DNA of 64,000 bases from Euphorbia lathyris (GCF_963576675.1 NC_088914.1:15975001-16039000), one strand, 5' to 3'; counted from the stretch's first letter, positions 22,926 through 34,938 are shown. The notes: generated by a model from the letters alone, not told the origin. Translations and numbers: made by a program.

Positions 22926-22942
22926 CGATGGCTCTGATACCA
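22926..22942 (-). other. Primer-binding site of Copia-2
   Basis: The minus strand reads TGGTATCAGAGCCATCG, the standard copia site complementary to initiator tRNA-Met. Confidence 0.9.
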
Positions 22943-22943
22943 C

Positions 22944-25026
22944 TGTTGGAAATTAGGCTAAGGTATAGCAGCGGAAATATAAATTTTTTAACCTATTTCC
23001 ATTTAACCACAAGATCTGTTAACCGTTATTTCATATAAAGAAGGATAAGAAGAAATACCTTTTAGAAGTTCTATCTACCGTTGCAAACGAAGTGCCCACA
23101 ATTTCAAAAGAGATAGAAACTGTCTACCAATCTGACCCTATCCGAAACAGACCTTCCAAACCTCCGAACGACAATCCCTTCGGTGGAAACGTGGAAGAAT
23201 ATGTCTAGAAGCTCCTGTCCAAAAATCGCGACAATCCGACGGTTCAATCTCCGGGAATCCGTGAAATCGTGAACTGACCTGATGTAGGAGTAGTAAAACG
23301 AATTTCTCCCTTTTTTTTGTTTTTCTTCTTCGAGTTCCCAAACACGAAATAAAACACGGGAGGATTAATTTGGAATCAACCGTTGAATAGCAACCAAATT
23401 AGATTGCCTCTAACTAATCAACACAAGATCAAAGATAAAAGAAATAGATGAAAATCAATTGATCAAACGAAGCCGTAGAGAAATCTCGTCCTCGAACTAG
23501 GGGTGTCGAATTTTCTCTCTCTTGGACTAGGTGAATTTCGAAAATCACAAGTAGGGTATGGCTTGCTTGGATTTCGAAAATCTCAAGGGAAGGGGTATTT
23601 ATAATCTCTTATATCTAATCCCTAGTTAGATAGAATTAGGTTACTGAATAGGAATTCCATTCGGAATAGAATTCCTAATTATTATCTCACTATATATCTA
23701 ATATATTAAGGATAATAATAATAACCTTATTGGATAATAATAGGAGTATATTAATCTAATTAAAACTCCCAACTTAATTATCTCTTAATTAATTTAATTC
23801 ATATTCCTAATCTAATTAGGATTAACAAAATCAAATTAATTATTCATGTATATCACTACATGAATTTCGACCCCCTTATGTCCATGGGCCTTATTGGGCT
23901 CAATTGAGCTTCTATCAATTATTAACATCTATCTCTCTTTTAGGTTCCAAGTCTTATGTGTGATCCATTAGGTTCTTATTGCTTCTAGCCGTATGCAACG
24001 TTATTAAATTAATTTTCAAAGAATTATATTTAATCTTTGCATAACGGAATGATGTACAGAGTATGTGATTAGCAAGTCCGTAATCATTCCCCCAGAGCTA
24101 TAAGAAGACATGTTGATTCTGTCGTTAACCTTTCCGTATTAGTTACAGTATAATTCGATCCTTTATCAACTACATCCTTGAACTGAATCTTATGACTATG
24201 GGTGATGTCAAGTCACATATAGCGAGACGTTCGTTTTACTTGTACAGGCCGAGTCAACTCAAAAAGATAGGTTAAGTGAAATCTGTATTTCTTACTCTTA
24301 AGCTATCACCTTACAAGGATTTAGAGTCGAGTCTTCCACAAGCGATCCATGGATGTATCTTCCATTTATCGGGAGTGATAAATGCTCAATCCAATATATA
24401 ACGACTCTGCAATTACTTCCTGTGATACCCAACGTCTACTGTTCACACCCCAGAGTCATCTCTGTTAAGGATCGTGTTACACCAGAGTCAAAGCATCACA
24501 TTCCGTAATCCAGAATACCAATTAATATTCCTTTGAGTCTGAGGATTAGTTATACCTATTAATACCAATGAGATGAACAGGTGACAAGGATGAATCTACC
24601 CATCCTGTTATCTCAAATCGGATCCCCAATCCTAATGAACAACGTTTCATCGGATCTATGTAACTGTCCAGATATCTGTATATATGAAGCTTGTGAGATC
24701 AGCTTTCTGTCGGACAGAAGACATTGTTACATATAAGTCTCAACAGTGATATGTCAATCCCAAACATGTCACTTGACTTGGGATGGTTTTAAGTTTATCA
24801 GTTTACTATAAAGTTTTGTCTCACTTCATGCTTGTATGAACACTTTATAATCACTTTAAATAAACTTACAGATTTCCTTTTATTAGACTTTATTTAGTGC
24901 TTAAAAGGGATTGCCTTTATATAGTTATAAAACATATATCTCATTAAACAAATGATATAAAGAACAATTCATTTACATTAAGTTTGTATCCTAGAACAAT
25001 TATCTATAGGACACTAAACTCCAACA
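22944..25026 (-). repeat. Copia-2 5' LTR
   Basis: This 2083-bp LTR starts TGTTGGAAAT and ends ACTCCAACA. It aligns with the LTRs of Copia-1 but has extra sequence near 23100-23350 and many substitutions. GCAAC, just right of it, is the predicted right target duplication. Confidence 0.9.
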
Positions 25027-28000
25027 GCAACAACAACAATGACAGAAGCACTCAATTCACCAGAGACAGAGGAAGAGGCCGAGGACGCGATCAAGGAAGA
25101 GTAAACTGGAGGCCGAATGAAGGACACGACAAGTCCAACATTCAATGTTATGGTTGCTCTAAGTACGGTCACTACGTGGTAGAATGTTGGAGTCCACCTA
25201 AGGAGGTAGAGGAGACTGCCAATAATATTCAAGATGAGGAAGTAACTGGCACAGTGTTACTTACCTACGAAGGTGAAGAAAATCGCGAAAATAATATATG
25301 GTATCTTGACAATGCGGCAAGTAACCATATGTGTGGTGATAAGAAGATGTTCGTGGAGCTCTATGAATCCGTTCACGGTAATGTTGTATTTGGAGATTCC
25401 TCTAAGGTTCCTATTACAGGCAAAGGAACCATTCTTATTCCGCTAAAAAATGGCGCTCACCAGTTTATTGATAATGTTTATTACGTTCCTAACATGAAAA
25501 GCAATATTTTGAGTTTGGGATAGTTACTGGAGAAAAATTATGAAGTTCATATAGTGGACCGGAAACTACTCCTGTTGAATGAGAAAAAGGAGCTGATTGC
25601 ATGAGTACCCATGGCGAGAAACAGAATGTTCACAATTAACATTCAGACGGACGTGGCCAAATGTTTGAAAGCTTGTGTGCAAAGTCCCCCCTGGCTTTGG
25701 CATTCACGGTACGAACATCTCAATTTTGGAGGACTGAAGCTGTTGGGACAAAAGCAGATGGTAAATGGATTGCCTCACATTGACCAGCCTCATCAACTGT
25801 GTCAATGATGTCTTGTTGGAAAACAATTCAGAACCAGTTTTCCAAAGGAGTCCATGTCAAGAGCAAAGGCGCCACTTGAGCTAGTTCACACAGACGTGTG
25901 TGGACCGATCACTCCACAGTCCTTGGGTAAAAATAAATATTTTTCTACTTTTCATTGATGATTATAGTAGAAAAACTTGGGTGTATTTTTTGAAGGAAAA
26001 ATCAGAAGTTTCTGAGACATTTAAAAAATTCAAAGCGCAAGTGGAGAAAGAAAGTGGCCATTTTATTAAGGCACTCAGGTCAGACAGAGGCGGTGAATAT
26101 ATATCCATCTCTTTCAAGCAATTTTGTGAAGAGCATGGAATTTGTCATTTCCTTTCAGTCCCCAGATCACCACAGCAAAATGGTGGAGTAAAAAGAAAGA
26201 ACAGAACGGTGCTCAACATGGTGAGGAGCATGTTAAAAAGCAAAAATTTACCGAAGGAGTTATGGATCGAAGCAGTAGACTGTGCTGTCTACGTGTTGAA
26301 CAGATCGCCAAATGTCAGTGTTTGGGATCAAACTCCATAAGAAGTATGGAGTGGAATAAAACCCAGTATTTCTCATTTGCGTGTTTTTGGCAGTGTTGCT
26401 CATGTCCATGTACCGGATGAAGAACGCAAGAAGCTAGATGATAAAAGCAAGAAATATTTGTTTGTGGGTTATTCAGAACATTCCAAAGGGTACAAAATGT
26501 TCGATCCTCAGACTCAGAAAATCGTCATCAGTAGAGATGTCACCATTGATGAAGAAGCAGTTTGAGACTGGACCGGTGAAAAAGAAAACAGCTACAGTTT
26601 TTATCCTTTCATGGATGAAGACAATGATCAAGAAGAACCAGCCACAGTCGCAGCCACAACACCAGCAACCAGTTCGACATCAGCAAGCTCATCCAGTTCG
26701 AGTTTGTCCTCGAGTGATGAAAACAGTTCAGATGAACATCCGCCCGGAAAGCCTAAAAAATTCATACCTATTAAAGATCTCAATGCTGAATTAACTCTTT
26801 ATTGTCATTTTGTTAATGATGAACCAACATATCCAGAAGAAGCAATGAAAGATGAAAAATGGAGAAAAGCCATGGAAGAGGAGATTCATTCGATCGAGAA
26901 AAAGAAAACATGGGAGCTGACATCACTTCCGGCCGGTCAAAAACCCATTGGAGTTAAATGGGTGTTCAAAGCAAAGAAAGATGCAAACGGTGAAATTGTC
27001 CGACATAAAGCAAGATTGGTGGCGAAAGGGTTCAGTCAACGATCCAGAATTGAGTACAATGAAGTTTTTGCTCCTGTTGCCAGAATGGAGAGTATCAGAC
27101 TGATAATTTCTGTAGCTGCTTAACACGGGTGGAGAATCCATCAAATGGATGTGAAATCCGTATTTCTCAACGGATATCTGGAAGAGGAAATTTATATCCA
27201 GCAACCACCTGGGTATGTTGTGAAAGGTCAAGAAAATAAAGTGCTAAAATTGAAAAAGGCACTTTATGGTCTTAAGCAAGCACCACGAGCCTGGAACAGT
27301 CGCATTGACAAATATTTTCAAGAAAATGGTTTTGTCAAATTCCCACATGAATATGCCCTGTATGCAAAAGTAAAAAATGGAGATACGTTACTTGTTTGTT
27401 TGTATGTGGATGATCTCATTTTTACAGGGAACAATCCTAAAATGTTTGAGGAGTTCAAGAAGACAATGGCTCGTGAGTTCGAGATGACTGATATTGGTCT
27501 ACTGTCATATTATCTTGGCATTAAAGTGAAGCAGAATGACGATGAGATTTTTATTTCTCAAAGTGGTTTTGCAAAGGAGATCTTAAAGAAGTTCAAGATG
27601 GAAAATTGTAATTCCGTTAGCACGCCAGTCGAATGTGGAGTCAAGCTGAAAAAAGATGAAGGTGGAGACAGAGTTAACCCGACGATATTCCGAAGCTTGG
27701 TCGGAAGTCTCAGATACTTGACGTGTACGAGACCGGATATTCTCTATGAAGTCGACTTAGTAAGTCGATACATGGAAGCTCCAACGGTGTCACATTGGAA
27801 TGTAGCAAAAAGAATTCTCCGTTATGTGAAAGGTACAACTAATTTGGGATTACTTTATTCAAAAACTGATGATTTCAAATTAGTTTAATTCTGTGATAGT
27901 GATTGGACCGATGACAAGGATGACCGAAAAAGTACAACTGGTTTTGTATTTTTTCTAGGTGATACTGCATTTACGTGGAGTTCGAAGAAGCAGGCGATTG

Positions 28001-28346
28001 TGACGTTATCTACCTGTGAAGCTGAATATGTCGCTGCAACATCATGTGTCTGTCATGCAATATGGCTCCGAAGATTGTTAAAGGAATTTCAGATGGAAGA
28101 ATGTGAACCAACGGGAATTTTGTCGATAATAAATCCGCATTGGCACTAGCAAAAAATCCAGTGTTTCATGATCGAAGTAAGCACATTAATACGAGGTATC
28201 ATTTTATTCGCGAGTGCATTGAGCAAAAGGAGGTGACACTGAAATACGTGAAGACTCGGGATCAAATTGCAGATATTTTCACGAAGCCGTTAAAATACGA
28301 TATCTTCAGTCATTTGAGAGCTCAACTAGGAGTCACGAAAACTTAA
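25027..28346 (+). pseudogene. Copia-3 gag-pol (broken)
   Basis: Domains in order are: knuckle CYGCSKYGHYVVEC (about 25145-25190); protease core WYLDNAASNHM (about 25300), with DNAAS in place of the usual DTGAS; pre-integrase WLWHSRYEHL; integrase with FIDDYSRKTW, SDRGGEY and SPQQNGGVKRKN (25940-26200); RT with KWVFKAKKDANG, QMDVKSVFLNG, the YVDD box (about 27403-27414) and CTRPDI; RNase H with CDSDWTDDKDDRKSTTG, then a C-terminal piece to 28346 (KTRDQIADIFTKPL). Breaks include stops near 25520, 25604, 25807, 26340, 26566, 27121 and 27886, and a frameshift near 25950. NGGVKRKN replaces the usual NGVAERKN, so the catalytic Glu appears lost. Confidence 0.9.
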
Positions 28347-28359
28347 GTTTAAGGGGGCA
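28344..28359 (+). other. Polypurine tract of Copia-3
   Basis: TAAGTTTAAGGGGGCA stands immediately before TGTTAAAATA, the LTR start, shortly after the pol stop codon. Confidence 0.8.
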
Positions 28360-29068
28360 TGTTAAAATATTAAACTTAAATTAAACTTAATTTTGAATAA
28401 AAAAATAAAAAATAAGATAAAATAATAATTTTGAGCATGGTCATGTGATGAGAGGGAGGAGTCTTCCTTGAATGCATAAGTAAAAAATGCATTTACTTTG
28501 GTGAAGAAAAAAGATCAATAATGTGATATATAGACTAATGTATGGTGTAGCTTTAGATTTATATTTGTGGTTTTTATTTTGACAAGCATGTGATTCAAAA
28601 TTAAGTTAAATGGTTTAATATATATATATATATATAAATAAGAGTCTCTGTTTGGTATTAGGTTGTATGAAAAAAAATTAAAATTGAGTTAAAGAGTGCT
28701 TTGTGCCATTTTTTTCTTAATTCTCCAAATTACATATCCACTCCTCATAAAATTATAATTTAGTCAACATGGAACACTTACGTCCCTCACATTAAATGAT
28801 TCGAAATGAAAAATTGAGGGGAGGCATCTACTTCAGACTCATTCCCCTTTTAGGCTCATTTCAATCTAGCAAGACCTGTTAGGAAAAATAGGTCAAAGAC
28901 AATACCACCAAGGTCATTTCATCACCAAACCTAAGGGGAGAATGATACTTTCACAGCTACTCACACTTATAAAAACGGCAACTCTATCTTTCTCTCTCGC
29001 TCGCTCGATGCTTGCTCTCTTTATTGCGAGCTTATAATAGATTTTCCATTATATTATTAAAAGATTGA
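28360..29068 (+). repeat. Copia-3 LTR (right end approximate)
   Basis: It starts TGTTAAAATATT after the polypurine tract. It contains a TATATATA tract and TATAAAAAC near 28969 that could be the promoter. Its right end is placed before a TTGGTATTAGAG sequence. The other LTR is not in the window, so the right boundary is an estimate. Confidence 0.6.
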
Positions 29069-29070
29069 CT

Positions 29071-29165
29071 TTGGTATTAGAGTTTATGCAAGTTGTCAAT
29101 CCAAACGCATGTCAACCTTTTCGGAAGAAGGCAAACATCGAGAAGTTGGATTGTACACCTGGAGT
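29071..29165 (+). other. Primer-site-like sequence and leader after the Copia-3 LTR
   Basis: TTGGTATTAGAGTTTATGCAAG resembles the initiator tRNA-Met primer site TGGTATCAGAGC plus copia leader. Such a site belongs after a 5' LTR, so the LTR at 28360 may once have been shared by two tandem elements. Confidence 0.5.
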
Positions 29166-29169
29166 AATG

Positions 29170-29475
29170 TACCTAGGGATGTAGATGAGCCGCTCATGAG
29201 CAGCTCGATGTTCAACTCGATAAAAGTTCGACAATTAGGAATGTAAATGAGTCGAGCCGGTCATGAGCAACTCGATTTTCGGTTCAATAACCAATAAGGA
29301 TGTAAATGAGTCGAGCCGGTTATGAGCAACTTGATGTTCAACTCGATAAAAGCTCGACTGTGTTCATCTCGATTTATAAATGAGCCGAGTTTAAACACAA
29401 TTATGAGGCTCAATTCATAAACAAGTCAAGCTTGAACACGGTAAAACTCGGGTCAAAAGTTCGCGAGTCTCGATT
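29170..29475. repeat. Degenerate ~60-bp tandem repeat rich in CTCGA
   Basis: About three copies of a unit running GGATGTAAATGAGTCGAGCC, then TATGAGCAACTCGATGTTC and AACTCGATAAAAGCTCGAC, start near 29176, 29238 and 29297. A looser tail follows. No coding content was seen. Confidence 0.75.
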
Positions 29476-29948
29476 ATAGATTTATGAATAAGTTTAATCG
29501 CACCGTTCATCAACGATCTCGATTATTTTAATAATGTTAAAGTTGTGAAACCTTTTCTTTTTAAATGGAACAAATCTTTAATGACATAAAATGGGAATCT
29601 AGTGGAATATCCAGAGTTGATTGTGGGAATAAGAAATACGCATTAGTGTACCCCTTTCACTTTGCCAGTTCCACTGTTTTTGGATCTTTCTTATTCCTTC
29701 TTCCAACCAAGGAATCCTCTATAATTCTTTGACTATCTCCTGAAAATCATATTTCAAACCAAATTTAAATAAACTCATCTAATATATATTTTGTAATTGT
29801 TAATAAAAATGTAAATTTATACTTAAAAGTAAATAAATAATATATAAAATGAATAATTAGGATTGGATTGGATCCGCTTCTTCTATTTTTATAAATTTTA
29901 AATCCATCGTAAATTTGAAGGAAAAATCTAAATTTGAACCATTGGATA
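29476..29948. other. Intergenic AT-rich sequence
   Basis: No gene, RNA or repeat structure is recognised here. It ends at the target site of the Tat element. Confidence 0.6.
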
Positions 29949-29953
29949 GATAT
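29949..29953. other. Target-site duplication GATAT (left copy)
   Basis: GATAT precedes the LTR here and follows the other LTR at 44020-44024, an exact 5-bp duplication. Confidence 0.93.
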
Positions 29954-31811
29954 TGATAGCGATGTTTTCGAAATATGCTAATTTCAACCTTGTCACGTGT
30001 GGTTAGGGTGCGGGCGTGCCAGAGAAGATTACTTCTCAATTGAAATGGTTAAGTTTATGGAATTTGCGCGCCAAAACTTGAATTCTAAACGAAACGATTG
30101 GCGAGGGACGCAAGGATTGAAAAAGTCCCTCTTGGGTCTCTAGCGCCGTTATAGAAACTTTGCTAGATAAATTGTTTTATTTAAGCTAATGCGGGTAAAT
30201 TGAAGACGAGAAAATAAAGGAATTTAAAGTGCGAAATTGACACAAGATTTGGTGAAAATTGGTATTTTATTGATGAATAAAGGTTTGAATACATAAAATT
30301 GGAAATGAATTAAATCTCTATATTAAACATATAGGCAATCAATTGAATTAGAACGAACAAATCAATACGAAGAATTGAAATGCAATAAAACAAATTGGAA
30401 TTCAACAACAAACTCGGAGCCACAATAGCTATCTCGGATTGATGTTGAATTCTGGTGTCGGCGTGAGGTCCTTGGAGAACTGCAACCGGTCGGGCCCGTA
30501 CGGTATGTGCCTTGTGCAATGACTAAACGTTGGTAGGCAAATGGGGTAGATTTAATCTTGACTTTGGGGAGCTTGGTTGGAGTGCTTAAGAACACGGAAT
30601 TGGGCAAATAAATAGTGTAAATTGAACTTCGGGACGTTAGGAATAACTTTGTATAAGGGATCGAAGGCTAAAACGAATGGTAAACAGACGAAATTGAAGA
30701 TTGAAAATGACTAGTTGAATCTGGAAAAATCTGGGCAGAATAGCTAAAAGAATTTGGGGTATAAAGATCAGCTTGTAAACGGCATTTCTGGACACGGAAT
30801 TGAATGAATCAAAAGGCTAAATCGAAATTCAGGACGTTAGGAACAACTTTGTCGAAGGGATCGAAGGCAAAAAATAACTTTAAATGGACAGAATTGAGCT
30901 TTGAAAAAGGATGGACGAAACTGGAAAATTACTTTAGAAAGGAAATTCTAATTGAAAACTTGAGCAGAGTAACGACTTAAAAACACTAATTTGATTTGAG
31001 AAACTCGAAAAAAAGGCTTTAGAACTTGAATTGAAGCTAAAGGAAGCTAAATGAGGGATTAAAACCAAGAAAAACGAAGAACGAAAGAAAGAACTTTGAA
31101 GAACTTTAAGAACTAGGAACTTAAAACTAAGAACTAGAACATTGAAAGGGACCTTTAGAGAGGGGTTTTGTGTTGTGATTGAGTGTGTCTTTAATGAAGG
31201 GGAGGGGGTTTATTTATAGTATTTTGGAGTGGCATTTTGGTAATTATTCAGTGGCGTTTTGGTAATTATTCACCAACTAACACAACTACCTCCATGCCAC
31301 ATCACCCCACTACCTCAACTTCTACTAACTACCATCAACTTCCATTGACTGCTTCCAACTGTTGCCGGAAGAGGCGATACGCCCCGCGTATCGTTGGTTA
31401 CGCCCTGCTTATTGGAGGTCCTGAAGCTTGTGCGTTTCGTTGATGGTATCTGCGTGTGGCGCCTCTGGTGTTACGTCCCGCGTAGGAAAGTACGCGTTGC
31501 GTAAGAGAAGGACGCCCCGCGTGTTTGTGCTCCTGTACTTGGAACGCCTTGTTGATGCGCTTTACGCGTGGCGTATAGGAAGACACGCCCCGCGTAAAGC
31601 AGTCTCTGAAGCGGAACGTCTTCGGGTGTGTGGAATACGCCCCGCGTGTGAAAATACACGCCCCGTGTATTTGAGGTGAGCTTACGAATTGTTTTTCTGA
31701 TTTTTATTTATTATTATTATTCCCTAGAAAAAATATAAACTATATCCTAAATTTAACAACAAGCATTATATATATATATATATAATAAATTTTATTTATT
31801 TTGGACCAACA
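29954..31811 (-). repeat. Tat element 3' LTR
   Basis: This 1858-bp LTR starts TGATAGCGATG and ends ACCAACA. It matches 42157-44019 and lacks about 10 bp present there near 42515. Confidence 0.95.
31376..31672. repeat. TACGC motif cluster in the Tat 3' LTR
   Basis: About nine copies or variants (near 31378, 31398, 31472, 31490, 31512, 31562, 31584, 31635, 31657). They include opposed pairs such as TTTACGCGTGGCGTA with ACACGCCCCGCGTAAA. The spacer word CAGTCTCTGAAG also occurs in the Athila-like array as GAGTCTCTGAAG. Confidence 0.9.
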
Positions 31812-31830
31812 ATTGCCCCCTTCTTTTGTG
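31812..31830 (-). other. Polypurine tract of the Tat element
   Basis: The minus strand reads AAAAGAAGGGGGCAAT immediately before TGTTGGTCC, the LTR start. Confidence 0.85.
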
Positions 31831-32470
31831 CATAAATGAAGTAGCGAAAATAAAATTTATGTACAAAAGAAGTTTTATTAAATATTTTCTCTTTTTAAGA
31901 TAATAGAGAAAAGAATCCTACAGGATTTTTGGAATTTGAATTCCTTAGAACTCTCCATCTTGACCTGTCTACAACTCTTCTTCCTCTTTTGTTATTCTTT
32001 TTTTTTTGTTTCTGCCATTTTCTTTCCTGAAGCTCAGCAAGCATTCAGAATCAAGCTTTCAATCTTCCAAATATGGGTATGCGAACTATTTTTCTTTTCT
32101 ATTTTCTTTCTTTTTCTTTTGCTTTTGTGTATGTAGAATCATATTCATTGAAAAAGCTGATAAATTGAATTGGAATTAAATATAAGAATTTTAGAGCTAC
32201 CATGTGTGAATGTGATTGTATTACTAAAATTTTGTGTCTGTCTGTCTCAGCTGCGTGTTCATATTCTGACACCATTCGCGCTGATTCTCGCTTAGGCATA
32301 ACACTTGGCTTGCAGGAGGTAATTTTCAATGAACTTTGCAATTTCCTGATCATGTATTTGAAGGTAGCATCCATAGGCTTTAATTGATCGTGTTTATACT
32401 TCAATTTCAGGATAGTGTCTTTACTATTAGCCCTGTTGCTGCGAATAATTCCCCTTTACCCCCATATCCC
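31831..32470 (+). promoter_or_regulatory. Presumed promoter and spliced 5' UTR of the antisense gene
   Basis: The stretch is T-rich and holds several plausible plant splice sites: a donor near 32073 (GGTATGCG), an acceptor ending CTGTCTCAG near 32250, a donor GAGGTAATTT near 32320 and an acceptor CAATTTCAG at about 32411. This would give two 5' UTR introns before the ATG at 32471. The start of transcription is not visible. It must lie close to or within the antisense of the 3' LTR. Confidence 0.45.
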
Positions 32471-33707
32471 ATGAGCAGTTCTACCGAATTGGCCCTCCAT
32501 AGAAAAACTTATCAATTCCCTGCAAGTAAGAAAGGACTGATATTTCCTCGCTGTTACATTGGATGGAATGACCTTGTAGATCGCCTAGAGCCGAGATATG
32601 TGAGTGTTTGGAACCAAGTTGGCATTAGGGATTTTATTCGTCTGACCCGTCATGAAATTACTCCTTGTGTGAATGTACTGGAGGGGGTGCTGAATTATTG
32701 GTCGCCAATGTGTAATTCGTTGATCCTTCCGCTGGGTCCCATGTCTATCACCTTACGTGATGTAGTGGCTTTGACGGGGTTGCCTATTATCGGAGAGGAG
32801 GTCCCGAGTTGTGTTGAGACGAATGCGTTTCCTGAAGTGAAGGCTATCTTATCCAAAGAGGCCGGGACGTACGTCCAAATGATCAGAAGGAAATTGGACA
32901 AAAGGGAATTGGATGATGAGGATCATGTGCATTTTCTGTGGATAATGCTTAGCAATTATATTTTTGAGCCGTTAGGCCTCAGACCTACTGCAGAAATTTT
33001 GATCATTGCTAAGGCTCTGGCTTCGGGCCGTCGTTTAGCTCTTGGCACCATGTTATTGGCCTCAACATTCCACCGTCTAGCTCTTACTGTTGAGGATAGA
33101 CCATTCATAAAACCTAGAGGTGGTTTGTGGCTGCTGCAGCTGTGGCTTTTTATTTATTTCCCTCATCTGGCCACCGCCTCGTCAATGGAGACTTCGGGAC
33201 ATCTTGGCGTGGACCTTTGCTACAGCTCTTCGAGTTTGGCTGTTAGTGTAGTTGTGAGATTTCTTCGTACTTTGGTGCCATCTACTCATAACAAGCTGTT
33301 TCTTTTTTGGGAAAAAGATAACTCGTGTCTACCATCTTGGGCTCTCTCTTACTTGTCCGCTGCCCCCCATGAAGGTGCTGAATGGTGGATGACGGTATGT
33401 GCGACATGTCGGTTACACCATGGAGTGAACCGAACTAGAATCTCTCGCTCATTTAACCCTGGTTTGACCTTATATGCACCCTGTCTTTGGGCACGTCAGT
33501 TAGGCTTTTTCCAATCTATCCCGGGGCAACTCCCATTTCCTACCCCTTCACAGCGGTGTGGGGCTAGTGATGAAGACATAGCGGCTGCGGTTCTGGATGC
33601 GGGATATGATCAGGGACCACTTCTGCTTGGATCGGATCAACCTTCGTTTGATGCTTGGTGGGAGACCGTTTTTCAGCATTGTATCCCTCCTGTTGGTAAG
33701 CTCTTTT

Positions 33708-33739
<32 letters not shown>

Positions 33740-34938
33740 TTTTATCTCTTTTTGTAGACTCAAGCGGTAGCTCAGGGAAAGACAACAATCCGAATTTCCT
33801 AGCTCCGAATGAGCTTGACGCCAACGACAAGGGGAAAGGAAAGGCAATCATGATGGATGAAGGAGAGCGGGTGGCTATTGCTGTAGGGCCTTCCACGAGA
33901 CAAATGGAAAAAGAAGACAACTCCGACGAGGGCCTATACTTCGGTTTTGAGGATGAGACGCTGCATCAACTAGGGGCACGTTGGAACTTGACGTCTTCGC
34001 TCGGCACTTTGTCTCTTGACGAGGATTCGACTGAGGTGGCTATGACTCCATTGCAACTTCCGGCACGAACCCATCTTCCTTCCGCATCTTCTCTGAACCG
34101 ACTGGTCCTTGCGCCATTGTCTCAGGTTTGTATGATCTTGCTAATCTGTTATTTATGAGCCATGCTTGAGATGAATTGTTTAGATTGATTGATTTAATTG
34201 CTGAAAATATGGCAGGAATCAGCCCTTGCGCGTCCTTTGTTGGTCCCTGTCGGACTCAAAACTGATAATCCTTTTGCCGGCTTGGATTTTTCATTTTTGA
34301 AAGGACCGTCTACTGTTGCAGCTGATTCATCCTTGCCTAGTGATGACTCATTGAGTGATGCTCGTGCCAATCTTAGCAAGCTCGTTGCTTCTCCTCTTGA
34401 TTCCTGGACTCCCACCCGTATTGCAAGGGCAATGACTGATTTTGATCTAATGATGGGTGCGTGTGCTCATCCTTTCAAGACTGAGCCGTTGAAATCCGCC
34501 AAGAACCATGTGTTGTTTTGCTATCAGTCCTATGTTACTGAGAAAAACGTGGCAGCGGGTCTTGCAGCTCGGGTTAGATCAAACATGGCGGAGCTCGAGT
34601 CCTATAGCAAGAAATTTAATGCTTTGGTTGACGCTGAAGAAGCGGATAGGCAACGATTAGCCAAAATCGCAGCTGTAGAGGAGCGTCTTTTGGTGTTGGA
34701 GAAGGAGGTGGCTGAAGCTCGAGCGTCTAAAGCGGAAATGGTTAGAGCCAGTTCCGGGTTTAGAGCTTGTTTCCCGCGGATGGAGGAAGAGCTGGCCCGT
34801 GAGAAAGATCGATTGGCCAATCATTATGATGAGATGCTGGCATGGCACCGACAGAGCGAGCAACACAAAGAGGCTGCCTCCAAACTTTGTGAATCTTGGG
34901 CAAAATACCCAAAGCCTGATTTTTGTTTGTTTCCGTGA
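32471..34938 (+). CDS. Plant mobile domain (PMD) protein, antisense gene inside the Tat element
   Basis: Three coding exons, 32471-33695, 33758-34125 and 34216-34938, join in frame through GT-AG introns to encode 771 residues without a stop. The start is the first ATG in frame after a likely acceptor. The N-terminal half looks like the plant mobile domain (PF10536-like): GWNDLVDRLEPRYVSVWNQVG, then GPMSITLRDVVALTGLPIIG, EPLGLRPTAEI, and a WWMTVC segment. An acidic linker follows (exon 2). The last ~150 residues are a heptad-rich probable coiled coil (NMAELESYSKKFNALVDAEE, LLVLEKEVAEARASK). PMD proteins such as MAIN/MAIL1 act in the nucleus in transposon silencing and meristem maintenance, and copies carried by gypsy elements are known. 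The role here is unknown. Transcription would converge on gag-pol. The first intron contains a TA microsatellite. Confidence 0.82.

Larger units (their letters stand above)
9201..25026 (-). mobile_element. Copia-2: related copia element interrupted by Copia-1 and an Athila-like element
   Basis: The right LTR, primer site, leader and gag lie at 20644-25026. The gag C-terminus, protease, integrase and first part of RT lie at 9201-11251. Between them is the Athila-like element 11252-20643. The interior stops at 9201 exactly where the LTR of Copia-1 ends, at the point equivalent to about 2822 of Copia-1. The rest of RT, RNase H and the 3' LTR are therefore expected left of the window. The right LTR ends inside the gag gene of Copia-3. 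Confidence 0.82.
25027..29068 (+). mobile_element. Copia-3: plus-strand copia element, 5' part outside the window
   Basis: Coding sequence begins abruptly at the right end of the LTR of Copia-2, in the Asn/Arg-rich part of gag. It runs through protease, integrase, RT and RNase H to a polypurine tract and an LTR starting at 28360. The left half should lie beyond Copia-1 and Copia-2, left of the window. Many stops and frameshifts make it the oldest member of this nest. Confidence 0.85.
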
